This document shows, one piece after another, positions 1 through 7,553 of a DNA stretch of 10,654 nucleotides. How positions within the stretch are numbered: the first letter of the stretch is position 1; each line of letters begins with the position of its first letter. Under the pieces are notes generated by a model. The model was not told the DNA's origin and made no database searches. It saw only the letters and a list, made by a program, of their open reading frames with translations. Source of the DNA: Thiomonas sp. Its GTDB lineage: Bacteria; Pseudomonadota; Gammaproteobacteria; Burkholderiales; Burkholderiaceae_C. The stretch lies in contig JAQTVS010000067.1 of NCBI GenBank assembly GCA_028706735.1, forward strand, positions 1 through 10,654. Direction: 5' to 3'. The position numbers and the translations under genes are program-made.

Positions 1-389
1 CGGTGTATTACGTGCAGTACGCCCACGCGCGGGTGAATTCCGTGTTCGAACAGTGGGCTGCGCGCGCGCCGCAAGATGCGGGACAAACTGCGCTGTTGGC
101 AGAGGCCGACCTGAGCCTGCTGACGGCGCCGCGCGAGCGTGCGCTGCTGCTGAGCCTGGCGCATTACCCCCAGGTGCTCGCCGTGGCCGCCAAGGAACTC
201 GCGCCGCATCATGTGGCGTTTTACTTGCGCGATCTGGCGGCAGATTTCCATGCGTTCTACAACGCCGAGCGGGTGCTCGTCGAGGATCTGCCGCTGCGCC
301 ACGCGCGCCTGCGCTTGCTGCAGGCGGTGCGTCAAGTGATGCACAATGCATTGGCTGTTCTGGGCGTGAGTGCGCCACTGCGCATGTGA
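1..389 (+). CDS. argS: Arginyl-tRNA synthetase, C-terminal part (5' end outside window)
   Basis: Charges tRNA-Arg with arginine in the cytoplasm. Only the last 128 complete codons are present; the reading frame is already open at the window edge, so the GTG at base 3 is an internal valine codon and not a start. The fragment opens with [11 protein letters not shown], which is characteristic of class I arginyl-tRNA synthetases. It continues into the all-helical DALR anticodon-binding domain, ending with the typical pattern of arginines and leucines and the closing LGVSAPLRM (family: LGV-x-AP-x-x-M). The Rossmann catalytic domain lies upstream, outside the window. No terminator is seen after the stop, and the SPOR gene follows 56 nt later, so co-transcription is possible. 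Identification rests on these family signatures and on the argS-SPOR-dsbA gene order known in Burkholderiales. Confidence 0.93.
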   Translation, partial: VYYVQYAHARVNSVFEQWAARAPQDAGQTALLAEADLSLLTAPRERALLLSLAHYPQVLAVAAKELAPHHVAFYLRDLAADFHAFYNAERVLVEDLPLRHARLRLLQAVRQVMHNALAVLGVSAPLRM

Positions 390-445
390 ACGCGCCCGCG
401 CGCCCGGTATCGTCTTTCTCCACTGACACGCAACTCCCGCATTCC

Positions 446-1075
446 ATGTCCACACGTCTCGCATTCCGCCGCCAATTCGGGGGCACCCTGATCGGCTTGA
501 TCGTCGGCCTGGTGATCGGCCTGGCCATTGCACTGGGCGTCGCGCTCTACATCACCAAGGCGCCGCTGCCCTTCATGAACCGCTTCCAGGAACGCCCGTC
601 CAGCGCGGCGTCTGGCGCGTCCAACTGGAACCCGAACCAGGGCCTGAGTGGCGCAACCGCAGCGCCGCCCGCAGGCAGCGGCTCCATGCCGGTCACCGTG
701 GCAAGCCGGCCGCTATCTCCGCAAGCCCTGGCCAAACTGGGCCAGCCTGGCCCGGGCGCGTCCCAGCCAGGCGCGGCACCCGCCCCGAATGCGACGCCCG
801 CCACCGCTGCGCCTGGAGCGGCCCCCGCCGCCCCTGTCGAAGTGAGTTATGTGCTGCAAGTCGGCGCGTACAGCACGCGGGACGATGCCGAACGCCAGCG
901 CGCCAAAGTGGCGCTGACCGGACAGGAGGCGCATGTGGATGAGCGCGTTGTCAACGGCCGCACCCTGTACCGCGTTCGGGTAGGGCCGTTCACCTCGGCG
1001 CAGCAAGCCGAGAAGACGCAGAAACTTCTCAGCGACAACGGGATTCAAACTGCCCTGGTGCGCACGGGCAAATAA
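446..1075 (+). CDS. SPOR-domain membrane protein (FtsN/DedD-like)
   Basis: Probable inner-membrane protein of 209 aa that binds denuded septal peptidoglycan through a C-terminal SPOR domain. Residues 1-13 are basic and cytoplasmic. Residues 14-36 form one glycine/leucine/isoleucine-rich membrane helix. Residues about 40-131 are a long Pro/Ala/Gly/Ser-rich periplasmic linker. Residues 133-209 are the SPOR domain, with the YVLQVGAY opening, a TLYRVRVGPF core strand and a final helix plus strand. The ATG at 446 was chosen because it places a short basic segment directly before the helix; the same frame stays open upstream to base 53 but there overlaps argS. No clear Shine-Dalgarno site is visible. 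The layout matches FtsN, but SPOR proteins diverge quickly, so I do not assign ftsN. dsbA follows after 36 nt and is probably co-transcribed. Confidence 0.88.
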   Translation: MSTRLAFRRQFGGTLIGLIVGLVIGLAIALGVALYITKAPLPFMNRFQERPSSAASGASNWNPNQGLSGATAAPPAGSGSMPVTVASRPLSPQALAKLGQPGPGASQPGAAPAPNATPATAAPGAAPAAPVEVSYVLQVGAYSTRDDAERQRAKVALTGQEAHVDERVVNGRTLYRVRVGPFTSAQQAEKTQKLLSDNGIQTALVRTGK

Positions 1076-1111
1076 AACAGCTCTCTGACTTTCATTCCAA
1101 AAGGACAACTC

Positions 1112-1777
1112 ATGTTTCAACGCTGGCTATCCGTGGTGTTCATGGTGTTTTCGCTGGGCTTTCTTGCCGCCGGAGCGCAGGCGCAGACAGCCGCCAAGAC
1201 CCAACCGTTCAACGAGGGCTTTGCCTACAACCGGCTGGCCGTGCCGCAGCCGGTGAGCCCTGCTGACAAGATCGTGGTGTACGAGTTTTTCTGGTACGAC
1301 TGCCCGCATTGCGCGGATTTCGACCCCCTGCTCGAAAGCTGGGCGAAGAAATTGCCCGCAGGCGTCGTGCTGGAGCGCGTGCCCGTGGCGTTTTCACCCC
1401 AGTTCATTCCACAGCAGCACCTGTATTACGCACTGAAGGCGCTGGGCAAACTCACCCCCGTTCTCCAGGCCAAGATTTTCAACGCCATTCATGTGCAGCA
1501 CATTCCGCTGGGCACTGCGGATCAGATGGCCAACTGGCTGGCGCAGCAGGGCATTCCGAAAAAGACCTTTCTGGACGCCTACAACTCGTTTGGCGTGAAT
1601 GCCCAAGTGAAGCAGGCCACGCAAATGATGACCGACTACCAGATTCAGGGTGTGCCGACCATGGCGGTGCAAGGCATGTACACCACTTCAGCCGCCTTGC
1701 CCGAGGCGAACAACAATCAAAAGGTTCTGGAAGTCGTGGACTATCTGATCAAAAAAGTGCAGGCGGCGAAAAAATAA
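1112..1777 (+). CDS. dsbA: Periplasmic thiol:disulfide oxidoreductase DsbA
   Basis: Introduces disulfide bonds into proteins exported to the periplasm; it is normally re-oxidised by DsbB, which is not in this window. The protein has 221 aa. Residues 1-24 are a signal peptide ending in GAQA, with likely cleavage before Gln25. The thioredoxin-fold active site CPHC is at residues 64-67, preceded by the usual FFWYD strand. A helical insertion follows. The cis-proline loop is G180-V181-P182-T183. CPHC with Val before the cis-proline is the classical DsbA combination. A good ribosome site, AAGGA at 1101-1105, lies 6 nt before the ATG. The gene ends the upstream transcription unit: the perfect terminator at 1801-1836 begins 23 nt after its stop. 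Length and motifs are normal for the family. Confidence 0.95.
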   Translation: MFQRWLSVVFMVFSLGFLAAGAQAQTAAKTQPFNEGFAYNRLAVPQPVSPADKIVVYEFFWYDCPHCADFDPLLESWAKKLPAGVVLERVPVAFSPQFIPQQHLYYALKALGKLTPVLQAKIFNAIHVQHIPLGTADQMANWLAQQGIPKKTFLDAYNSFGVNAQVKQATQMMTDYQIQGVPTMAVQGMYTTSAALPEANNNQKVLEVVDYLIKKVQAAKK

Positions 1778-1800
1778 GCTTTTGGTGACCAAGCCCCGTA

Positions 1801-1836
1801 CAAACTGCCCGCTCTATTGCGGGCAGTTTGTTTTTT
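1801..1836 (+). terminator. Rho-independent terminator after dsbA
   Basis: A perfect 12-bp inverted repeat, CAAACTGCCCGC (1801-1812) and GCGGGCAGTTTG (1819-1830), with a 6-nt loop TCTATT, is followed directly by six T (1831-1836). The A at 1800 can also pair with T1831. On the opposite strand no T-run follows the hairpin, so it acts on plus-strand transcripts only. It separates the argS/SPOR/dsbA unit from lptA. Confidence 0.95.
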
Positions 1837-1863
1837 GCTGCGGCGAATGCATTGCGTGCTTTC

Positions 1864-1894
1864 TTGCGCGCATCGCGCCAACAGGCCCTAGAAT
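1864..1894 (+). promoter_or_regulatory. Possible sigma-70 promoter for lptA-lptB-rpoN
   Basis: TAGAAT at 1889-1894 is a fair -10 box (five of six to TATAAT). TTGCGC at 1864-1869 is a weak -35 at a long 19-nt spacing. A start near base 1901 would leave a leader of about 15 nt before the lptA ATG at 1916. The strong terminator just upstream implies that a promoter should exist between 1837 and 1915, which is the main reason for the call. Confidence 0.35.
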
Positions 1895-1915
1895 GAATTG
1901 ACCGAAGCAAAACCC

Positions 1916-2551
1916 ATGCCGATGAAACGACTGGCCCGATCCCTGCTGTTTTCCGTCCTCTGCGCGCCCAGCCTCGTGCTGCCCGTGTGGGCAGTCCAGG
2001 CCGATCGAAATCAGCCGATTCATATCGAGGCGGATGCCATGCGCTATGACGATGCGCATCAGACCAGCGTGTTCACGGGCAATGTGGTGGTCACCAAGGG
2101 CACGCTGGTGTTGCGTGCGGCCACGGTCGATGTGCGCCAGGCGCCGGATGGCTACCAATATGCCACGGCGATTGCCGCGCCGGGGCAGTTGGCCACGTTT
2201 CAGCAGCAACTCGATGCAGCGCCCGGGCAGCCGTCGCAGACCATGGACGGCGCGGCGCAGCGTATTGAATACGACGGCAAGACCGATGTGGTGACGTTTC
2301 GCGGGCAAGCCATGCTCAGCCGCCTGATCGACGGCAAGCTGGTCGATCGCAGCCAGGGCAATGTGATTGCCTACAACCAGATCACCGACGTCTTCACCGT
2401 GGAGGGCGGAGCGCAAGGGGCGACGGCGACCAATCCGGGAGGCAGGGTGCGCGTCATGCTGACGCCGCAGGCCGCGCCGCCTGCGGCGTCGTCGGCGCCG
2501 ACATCGCCACCCGCGCTGAAAGTCACGCCGAAGATGGGGACGCAGCCTTGA
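1916..2551 (+). CDS. lptA: Lipopolysaccharide transport periplasmic protein LptA
   Basis: Forms the periplasmic beta-jellyroll bridge that passes LPS from the LptBFGC complex in the inner membrane to LptDE in the outer membrane. The protein has 211 aa from the ATG at 1916. A signal peptide covers about residues 1-26 (basic MPMKRLAR, hydrophobic core, LPVWA before the cut). The OstA/LptA domain follows with the diagnostic start of the form [10 protein letters not shown], then [11 protein letters not shown] and a long run of beta strands. The last 25 or so residues are Pro/Ala-rich and likely unstructured. The start at 1916 is preferred because GAAG at 1904-1907 is 8 nt upstream; ATG 1922 and a TTG at 1898 are alternatives in the same frame. 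The stop overlaps the lptB start. lptC and kdsC, which commonly sit before lptA, are absent here. Confidence 0.9.
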   Translation: MPMKRLARSLLFSVLCAPSLVLPVWAVQADRNQPIHIEADAMRYDDAHQTSVFTGNVVVTKGTLVLRAATVDVRQAPDGYQYATAIAAPGQLATFQQQLDAAPGQPSQTMDGAAQRIEYDGKTDVVTFRGQAMLSRLIDGKLVDRSQGNVIAYNQITDVFTVEGGAQGATATNPGGRVRVMLTPQAAPPAASSAPTSPPALKVTPKMGTQP

Positions 2552-3393
2552 GCGCCCAGCCGAATGCGACGCGGCAAACCCTGGTGCGCGGCGGGCTGGA
2601 GCCGGTTGCTGCCGAGGCCGGCAGGCGCGTGCGCGAGACCAAGCCTGCGACGGGCCCGGAACTCGATGTGCAGCATCTGCAAAAGCGCTACGCCGGTCGG
2701 CAGGTGGTGCGCGATGTCAGCTTCAACGTGCGCTGCGGTGAAGTTGTCGGCCTGCTGGGCCCGAACGGCGCGGGAAAGACCACCTCGTTCTACATGATCG
2801 TCGGCCTGGTGCGGCCGGACGCTGGGCGCATCCACATCGACGGCCAGGATGTAAGCGATCTGCCCATGCACCGCCGTGCGCGCATGGGCTTGTCCTATCT
2901 GCCGCAAGAGGCGTCGATTTTCCGCCGCATGACGGTGGCTGAAAACGTGCGGGCCGTGCTGGAATTGCAGCGGGATGCGCAGGGACGCCGATTGGGCAAA
3001 GCCGACATCCGCGCGCGTGAAGACCATCTGCTGCGTGAACTGCACGTCGAGCATCTGCGCGACAGCCCGGCGCCCGCGCTGTCGGGCGGCGAGAGGCGGC
3101 GGGTGGAAATCGCCCGCGCACTCGCCACGCAGCCCCGCTTCATCCTGCTCGACGAACCCTTTGCCGGGATCGACCCGATCGCGGTCATCGAAATCCAGCG
3201 CATCGTCCAGTTCCTGAAAGAGCAGGGCATCGGCGTGCTCATCACCGATCACAATGTGCGCGAAACCCTGGGCATCTGCGACCGCGCCTGCATCATCAGC
3301 GAAGGGCAGGTGCTGGCGCAGGGCGACCCGCAATCCATCATTGACAACCCCGCGGTGCGCAAGGTGTACCTCGGTGAAAACTTCCGCATGTAG
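2548..3393 (+). CDS. lptB: LPS export ABC transporter ATP-binding protein LptB
   Basis: Cytoplasmic ATPase of the LptB2FG transporter, which extracts LPS from the inner membrane. In the 281-aa product, the Walker A motif GPNGAGKTT is at residues 71-79, the Q-loop LPQE at 118-121, the signature LSGGE at 178-182, Walker B FILLDEP at 198-204, and the H-loop DHN at 234-236. The C-terminus GENFRM is typical of LptB. The TTG start at 2548 overlaps the lptA stop (TTGA) and has GGGGA (2536-2540) 7 nt before it. LptB proteins usually have about 240 aa, so this start gives roughly 37 extra residues before the ABC domain. GTG codons at 2584 and 2629 are shorter alternatives. The LptF and LptG membrane partners are not in the window. 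Confidence 0.94.
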   Translation: MSAQPNATRQTLVRGGLEPVAAEAGRRVRETKPATGPELDVQHLQKRYAGRQVVRDVSFNVRCGEVVGLLGPNGAGKTTSFYMIVGLVRPDAGRIHIDGQDVSDLPMHRRARMGLSYLPQEASIFRRMTVAENVRAVLELQRDAQGRRLGKADIRAREDHLLRELHVEHLRDSPAPALSGGERRRVEIARALATQPRFILLDEPFAGIDPIAVIEIQRIVQFLKEQGIGVLITDHNVRETLGICDRACIISEGQVLAQGDPQSIIDNPAVRKVYLGENFRM

Positions 3394-3399
3394 GCCGCG

Positions 3400-4920
3400 A
3401 TGAAACCGTCGCTGAATCTGCGCCTGTCCCAGCACCTGGCGCTCACGCCCCAGTTGCAGCAGTCCATCCGCCTGCTGCAGCTCTCCACCATCGAGCTGAC
3501 ACAGGAGATCGAGGGCCTGCTCGAATCCAATCCCTTCCTCGAAACCGAGGAGACGGATGACGGCGCCGCCGCCGCCGCGCCAACCGCCGAGCAACCCGCG
3601 CCGTTGCAGCCCGATCTGCCCGCGCAGGTGTCCACGGAGGGGCATGAGGCGTCCAGCGAGCCGACAGCCGAGCTTCAACTGGAGACGCAGGACTGGACGG
3701 CCACCAGCGGCGAGACCGATCACGGCGCAGATGCCGATGCCGATGCCGACTCCTGGGTCAGTTCGGGGCAGTCTGCCGGCGGCGGGGATGACGACGAATT
3801 CAGCGCCATCGACCGGGCTTCCGAGCATGTCGACCTGCGCGATCACCTGCGCGGCCAGCTTGCCGGGCTGGCCCTGAGCGCCACCGATCGCGCTGCCGCC
3901 GAGGCCATCATCGACTCGCTGGATGACAACGGCTATTTGCCCGAGACCATGCCGGAGCTGGCGCAGGCGCTCGCGCCCGGCGCCGCAGATGAACAACTCG
4001 AAGACCTTGCCGACGCGCTGACCACCGCCATGCGGCTGATCCAGAGTTTCGATCCAGCCGGCGTTGCCGCGCATGACCTGCCGGAGTGCCTGTGCCTGCA
4101 GTTGCAGCGCCAGCCGCGCTGCCCGGTGCGCGAGATGGCCCTGCAGATTTGCCGCGATGGGCACCTCGATCTGCTGGCGCGGCGCGACTGGCGCAAGCTC
4201 GAACGCCTGCTCGGCGCAGACGAAGCTGTCTTGCGCATCGCGCAGCAACGCATCGCGCAACTCGATCCGCATCCTGGCGGCGCCTTCCGCAGCGATGCGG
4301 CGCAGGCGGTCACGCCCGATGTCATCGCCCGCAAAACCGCGCGCGGCTGGGCGGCTCACCTCAATCCCGAGGTCATGCCCAAGCTGCGGGTCAATCAGAT
4401 TTATGCCGATGCCCTGCGCCGCGCCCGCGACAGCGGCGCCGCCATGCAGGGCCAGTTGCAAGAGGCGCGCTGGTTCGTCAAAAACGTGCAGCAGCGCTTC
4501 GAAACCATTCAGCGCGTGGCGCAGACCATTGTCGAGCGCCAGCAGCGGTTTTTCGACTTCGGCCCCGTGGCCATGCGCCCCATGGTGTTGCGCGAAATTG
4601 CCGACGAACTGGGGCTGCATGAATCCACCATCTCCCGCGTGACCACGCAGAAGTTCATGCTCACGCCATTCGGCACGGTGGAGCTGAAATACTTTTTCGG
4701 CTCCGGCCTGAGCACCGACGCCGGCGGCAACACCTCGTCCACCGCGGTGCGCGAGCTGATCCGCCGCCTGGTGGCCGAGGAAGACAGCGCCAAGCCCCTG
4801 TCCGACAGCGAACTCGCCGAGCGCCTCACGCAGCAGGGCGTGCAGGTGGCGCGGCGCACCGTGGCGAAGTACCGCGAAGCGCTGCGCATCGCCCCGGCCA
4901 ATCTGCGCAAGAGCGGCTGA
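3400..4920 (+). CDS. rpoN: RNA polymerase sigma-54 factor RpoN
   Basis: Directs RNA polymerase to -24/-12 promoters, which need AAA+ enhancer-binding activators. The product has 506 aa. Region I (residues 1-50) has the glutamine/leucine-rich LTPQLQQSIRLLQLS motif that contacts activator and core enzyme. Region II (about 50-145) is acidic and low in complexity, and includes DADADAD at 111-117 encoded by a triplicated GATGCC. The core-binding domain follows. The helix-turn-helix lies at about 396-415 (REIADELGLHESTISR), and the RpoN box ARRTVAKYRE at 484-493 recognises the -24 element. The ATG is 6 nt after the lptB stop, so expression is tied to lptAB. The hpf and ptsN genes that often follow rpoN are missing. 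All diagnostic regions are intact. Confidence 0.96.
   Translation: MKPSLNLRLSQHLALTPQLQQSIRLLQLSTIELTQEIEGLLESNPFLETEETDDGAAAAAPTAEQPAPLQPDLPAQVSTEGHEASSEPTAELQLETQDWTATSGETDHGADADADADSWVSSGQSAGGGDDDEFSAIDRASEHVDLRDHLRGQLAGLALSATDRAAAEAIIDSLDDNGYLPETMPELAQALAPGAADEQLEDLADALTTAMRLIQSFDPAGVAAHDLPECLCLQLQRQPRCPVREMALQICRDGHLDLLARRDWRKLERLLGADEAVLRIAQQRIAQLDPHPGGAFRSDAAQAVTPDVIARKTARGWAAHLNPEVMPKLRVNQIYADALRRARDSGAAMQGQLQEARWFVKNVQQRFETIQRVAQTIVERQQRFFDFGPVAMRPMVLREIADELGLHESTISRVTTQKFMLTPFGTVELKYFFGSGLSTDAGGNTSSTAVRELIRRLVAEEDSAKPLSDSELAERLTQQGVQVARRTVAKYREALRIAPANLRKSG
3730..3747 (+). repeat. Three tandem GATGCC hexamers inside rpoN
   Basis: GATGCC occurs three times without interruption (3730-3747) and is followed by GAC. 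It encodes Asp-Ala pairs in the acidic, length-variable region II of sigma-54. Gain or loss of a unit keeps the frame, so length variation between strains would be tolerated. Confidence 0.8.
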
Positions 4921-4937
4921 GCCGCACCGCGCTGACC

Positions 4938-4971
4938 GCAGCACCCGCAGCACCCGTCGCACCCGCAGCAC
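4938..4971 (+). repeat. Short tandem repeat (9-nt unit) after rpoN
   Basis: The unit GCAGCACCC is present at 4938-4946 and 4947-4955, with one change (GTCGCACCC) at 4956-4964, and then as a partial copy at 4965-4971. The array lies in the 153-nt gap between rpoN and the DUF347 gene. I see no stem-loop terminator or convincing promoter elsewhere in that gap; the only other signal is the ribosome site AGGGAG at 5062-5067. Confidence 0.75.
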
Positions 4972-5073
4972 GACGCGCGCACTCACCTTGCGCTAAGTCT
5001 GCTTGCCCAGAATGCTGTTGCCGCGTCTCGCGCGGTCACACAACAACATCAAACCGCATTCAGGGAGTTCATC

Positions 5074-5859
5074 ATGCAGCACGCAACACAGCTGGCGCAG
5101 CCCGGTTGGGCGCAGGCGATCAAGGTTCCGGTCGTCATCACCCTATATTTTTGGCTGATCAAGATCATGGCCACCACGGTGGGCGAAACCGCGGCGGACT
5201 ATCTCGCTGTGGACTTGCATCTGGGGCTGGTTGCCACCAGCGTGGTGATGACAGTCCTGTTTCTCGGCGTGCTGGCGGCGCAGTTGCGCGCCAGCCGCTA
5301 CGTCCCCTGGTTGTACTGGCTGACCGTCACGCTCATCAGCGTGGTCGGCACGCTGGTCACCGACAACCTGACCGATCAGCTCGGCGTGCCGCTGCCGGTC
5401 AGCACGGCGCTGTTCGCCGTGGCCTTGGCCGCCACATTTGCCGGCTGGTGGGCCAGCGAGCGCACCTTGTCCATCCACAGCATCGACACGCGCAAACGTG
5501 AAGCGTTCTACTGGGCGGCTATCCTGTTCACCTTTGCGCTGGGCACTGCCGGGGGCGATCTTGCTGCGGAGCGCCTGCAACTCGGCTACCTCATGTCGGC
5601 GCTGCTGTTCGGCGGCGCCATTGCGCTGGCGGCGGCGGCCTACTCTCTGTTCAAGGCCGGTGCGGTGACCACGTTCTGGATCGCGTACATCCTCACCCGT
5701 CCGCTGGGAGCAACGTTTGGCGACTGGTTGTCCAAGCCTGGAGCTGAAGGCGGCCTCGGCCTGGGGACGATGGGAACCAGCGCCCTGTTCCTGGCGGCCA
5801 TCATGCTGCTGGTGGTGTATCTCACCAAGACCCGGCGCGACCTGAAACCCGCGGCATGA
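5074..5859 (+). CDS. DUF347/COG4705-family multi-pass membrane protein
   Basis: Inner-membrane protein of 261 aa with no established function known to me. About eight hydrophobic segments can be traced: roughly 17-36, 50-70, 78-96, 107-127, 143-160, 171-192, 198-216 and 231-252. The pattern W-x9-G-x4-D occurs four times: W27/G37/D42, W82/G92/D97, W147/G157/D162 and W202/G212/D217. Repeats 1 and 2, and repeats 3 and 4, are each exactly 55 residues apart, and the two pairs are 120 apart, so the protein looks like a duplicated pair. This is the hallmark of the DUF347 repeat. The repeated acidic residues next to membrane segments suggest ion or small-solute handling, which is inference only. AGGGAG at 5062-5067 is a strong ribosome site 6 nt before the ATG. 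The gene meets the CYTH-CHAD gene tail to tail with 7 nt between the stops. Confidence 0.85.
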   Translation: MQHATQLAQPGWAQAIKVPVVITLYFWLIKIMATTVGETAADYLAVDLHLGLVATSVVMTVLFLGVLAAQLRASRYVPWLYWLTVTLISVVGTLVTDNLTDQLGVPLPVSTALFAVALAATFAGWWASERTLSIHSIDTRKREAFYWAAILFTFALGTAGGDLAAERLQLGYLMSALLFGGAIALAAAAYSLFKAGAVTTFWIAYILTRPLGATFGDWLSKPGAEGGLGLGTMGTSALFLAAIMLLVVYLTKTRRDLKPAA

Positions 5860-5866
5860 GCCGTTG

Positions 5867-7423
5867 TCAGCCGGTTTGACGGGCGGCCTGCAAGACACGT
5901 TTCAGACCGATTCGAACCTGATCGAAGGCTTGTTGCACGCCCGCTGCAGACTGGATGGCCGCATCCGGGTCTACGGCCGCAGCCGTCTCGCCCACCCAGC
6001 GCGCCAGCCGCAGGGTGTCGAGCGCCTCGCCCAAATCGGTTTGCAAGGTGCTGGTGAGTTTGAGCCAGGCCTTGCCCTGCTTGCCCAGCGCCTCTTCGAC
6101 CCAGGGGCCCAGCCACTCCAGCACGTAGCGCAACTGCTTGGCCTTGAGCCGCAGGGTGTGCAGTGCGCTCCAGGGCGCGTCCAGCGGGGCTGCGGCCTGG
6201 CTTTCCCAGATGGCAAGCAGTTCGGCCCAGCGTTGGGGGTGCAGTTGCAGGTCGCTGCGGTGAAAGCGCAGCAGGCGGCGCGCCAGTTGAGCGGTCGATT
6301 GATCAGCCGCAATGACCTGGCCGCCGCTCCAGCACTCCGCCCAGCGCGCCTGCGCCAGCAGCGCACGACCAAAGCGGGCGCTGCGCAGATAGCCCTGTAG
6401 CGCCAGCAGATGCGCACCGCGTTTTTGCTGCAGATCGCGGGAAAGCGGCGCCCTGGCATCCGCGTTCTCCTGCAGGGCCTGGGCGTGTTCGAGGCAGACA
6501 TCCACATCGCGCACGGCGCCAAGCAACTGTCCCGCCCAGCGCCATTCGCTGCGCAGCCAGCGGCAGGCGGCGCGCTGCGACGACGGGCCGGTGGTTTGCA
6601 GCAGTTGCAGCAACACGCGCAGACGGCGCAGTTGCAGGCGCATCTGATGCACGGTTTCGGGCTGCGGCTCGGTCTGCAAAAGCTCCGCGCCGACGGCCAG
6701 AAGCGCGGCCGATTGCTGCAATGCCGCCGCCATGGCCTGCCCGCCTTCCTGATGCGGCGCGAGTTCACGCGCCAGCAGGGGCAGTTGCAGCGCGCTCAGT
6801 CCGGCGGCGCGCGCTGCCACCTGCATCTTGCTGATGGGCGAAAGCAGCAGCGGCAGGTCTTGCGCCAGCGTCCAGGCGAGGTCGAAGGCGTGGGGCCAAT
6901 GGCCGTCGAGGAGTTCGATTTCCAATTCGCTGATCGGCAGGCTGGACGCATCGGCGCTGATGCCGCCCAGCGCCTGCCCCTGGTCGAGGCAAACTTCGAG
7001 CTGCGTGCCCTGCCAGTCGAGATGCCAGACGGTGCGCTGCACCCGGGTGCCCAGCATGGCGCGCAGGCTGTTCGCCAGCATGCCTGCATCGCCCAGAGTG
7101 GCGAGGCGGGTGTGGCTCAAGCGGTCCAGTGCATCGGCGTCGGGCGCGTCGGCGTCGATATCGAACTCCCATTCGCCGCGCGTGAGTTGCAGGCCTTCGG
7201 CCGGGCTGCTCTTGAGGGTGAGGATGCGCCGCCCGTCGCCTGTGTGCCGCACGCGCAGCGCCAGGCCCGCCTTGCGCAGGGTGTGCTCCGGCGTGTCGAA
7301 ATACCAGCTTTGCAGGGCGTGCGCCTGCGGCGTGTGCGCCAGGGTGAGCAAGACCGGGTGGACGCGCACGGCGTCGTGCAGGGCGGGGTCGAGTCGGAAT
7401 TTGAGTTCGCGTTCCTGGCTCAT
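5867..7423 (-). CDS. CYTH and CHAD domain-containing protein
   Basis: Cytoplasmic protein of 518 aa that joins a CYTH domain to a CHAD domain. CYTH enzymes of this class hydrolyse inorganic triphosphate in a metal-dependent tunnel; CHAD domains are helical, rich in conserved His and Arg/Lys, and bind polyphosphate. The ExExK signature of CYTH is at residues 4-8 (E4, E6, K8). Basic tunnel strands follow (LALRVRHTGDGRR), as do acidic residues E166, E168 and E170. From about residue 245 the CHAD domain has two matching basic helices starting at H259 (HQMRLQLRRLR) and H422 (HTLRLKAKQLRY). The ATG at 7423 was chosen because ExExK belongs at the extreme N-terminus; the frame is open for 126 more codons upstream, but that part overlaps the divergent phosphoesterase gene. 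No clear Shine-Dalgarno site is visible. Confidence 0.9.
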   Translation of the reverse strand: MSQERELKFRLDPALHDAVRVHPVLLTLAHTPQAHALQSWYFDTPEHTLRKAGLALRVRHTGDGRRILTLKSSPAEGLQLTRGEWEFDIDADAPDADALDRLSHTRLATLGDAGMLANSLRAMLGTRVQRTVWHLDWQGTQLEVCLDQGQALGGISADASSLPISELEIELLDGHWPHAFDLAWTLAQDLPLLLSPISKMQVAARAAGLSALQLPLLARELAPHQEGGQAMAAALQQSAALLAVGAELLQTEPQPETVHQMRLQLRRLRVLLQLLQTTGPSSQRAACRWLRSEWRWAGQLLGAVRDVDVCLEHAQALQENADARAPLSRDLQQKRGAHLLALQGYLRSARFGRALLAQARWAECWSGGQVIAADQSTAQLARRLLRFHRSDLQLHPQRWAELLAIWESQAAAPLDAPWSALHTLRLKAKQLRYVLEWLGPWVEEALGKQGKAWLKLTSTLQTDLGEALDTLRLARWVGETAAAVDPDAAIQSAAGVQQAFDQVRIGLKRVLQAARQTG

Positions 7424-7553
7424 GGCGAAGGATGTCTGGGAAGGAAATGCGGCTGATTTGAACCTGTCGCAGCCCGCGGCACAAGCGCTTGCGTCAAGCC
7501 GCGCGGCCGTTTTCTCTGTGACGGTCACGCGCCTGACATATTGACGCGATGCA
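7424..7553. promoter_or_regulatory. Divergent intergenic region with small palindromes
   Basis: This 130-nt region must hold the promoters of both the CYTH-CHAD gene (leftward) and the phosphoesterase operon (rightward). Visible structure: the perfect palindrome CAAGCGCTTG at 7482-7491; GTGAC-G-GTCAC at 7518-7528; and TGACGCG (7542-7548) paired with CGCGTCA (7557-7563) across the start codon. TGAC or GTCA occurs six times between 7493 and 7563. CATATT at 7537-7542 could be a rightward -10 box, but no good -35 is at the right distance. On the minus strand TTGTGC and TCAAAT stand 17 nt apart, a weak candidate. No Shine-Dalgarno site precedes ATG 7554 or 7563. I cannot name a regulator. Confidence 0.4.

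Noticed and set aside
2371..4986. A minus-strand open frame of 871 codons opposite lptB and rpoN
   Set aside because: It lies wholly antisense to two genes with complete family motifs. Its translation is rich in His, Arg, Gly and Ala, as expected from the shadow frame of high-GC coding DNA, and no domain can be recognised.
4921..5073. A promoter or terminator between rpoN and the DUF347 gene
   Set aside because: TTGCGC (4988-4993) and CAGAAT (5008-5013) are only 14 nt apart, and no stem with a T-run is present.
6410..7456. A plus-strand open frame of 348 codons opposite the CYTH-CHAD gene
   Set aside because: The minus strand has the ExExK and CHAD motifs; the plus frame is Gln/Ala/Arg-rich without a recognisable domain.
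7517..7548. A possible Pho box (PhoB site) before the PlcP-like gene
   Set aside because: The TGAC/GTCA elements are 8 or 15 nt apart instead of the 11-nt period of CTGTCAT repeats, and none matches a full half-site. Phosphate control is therefore not shown by the sequence.
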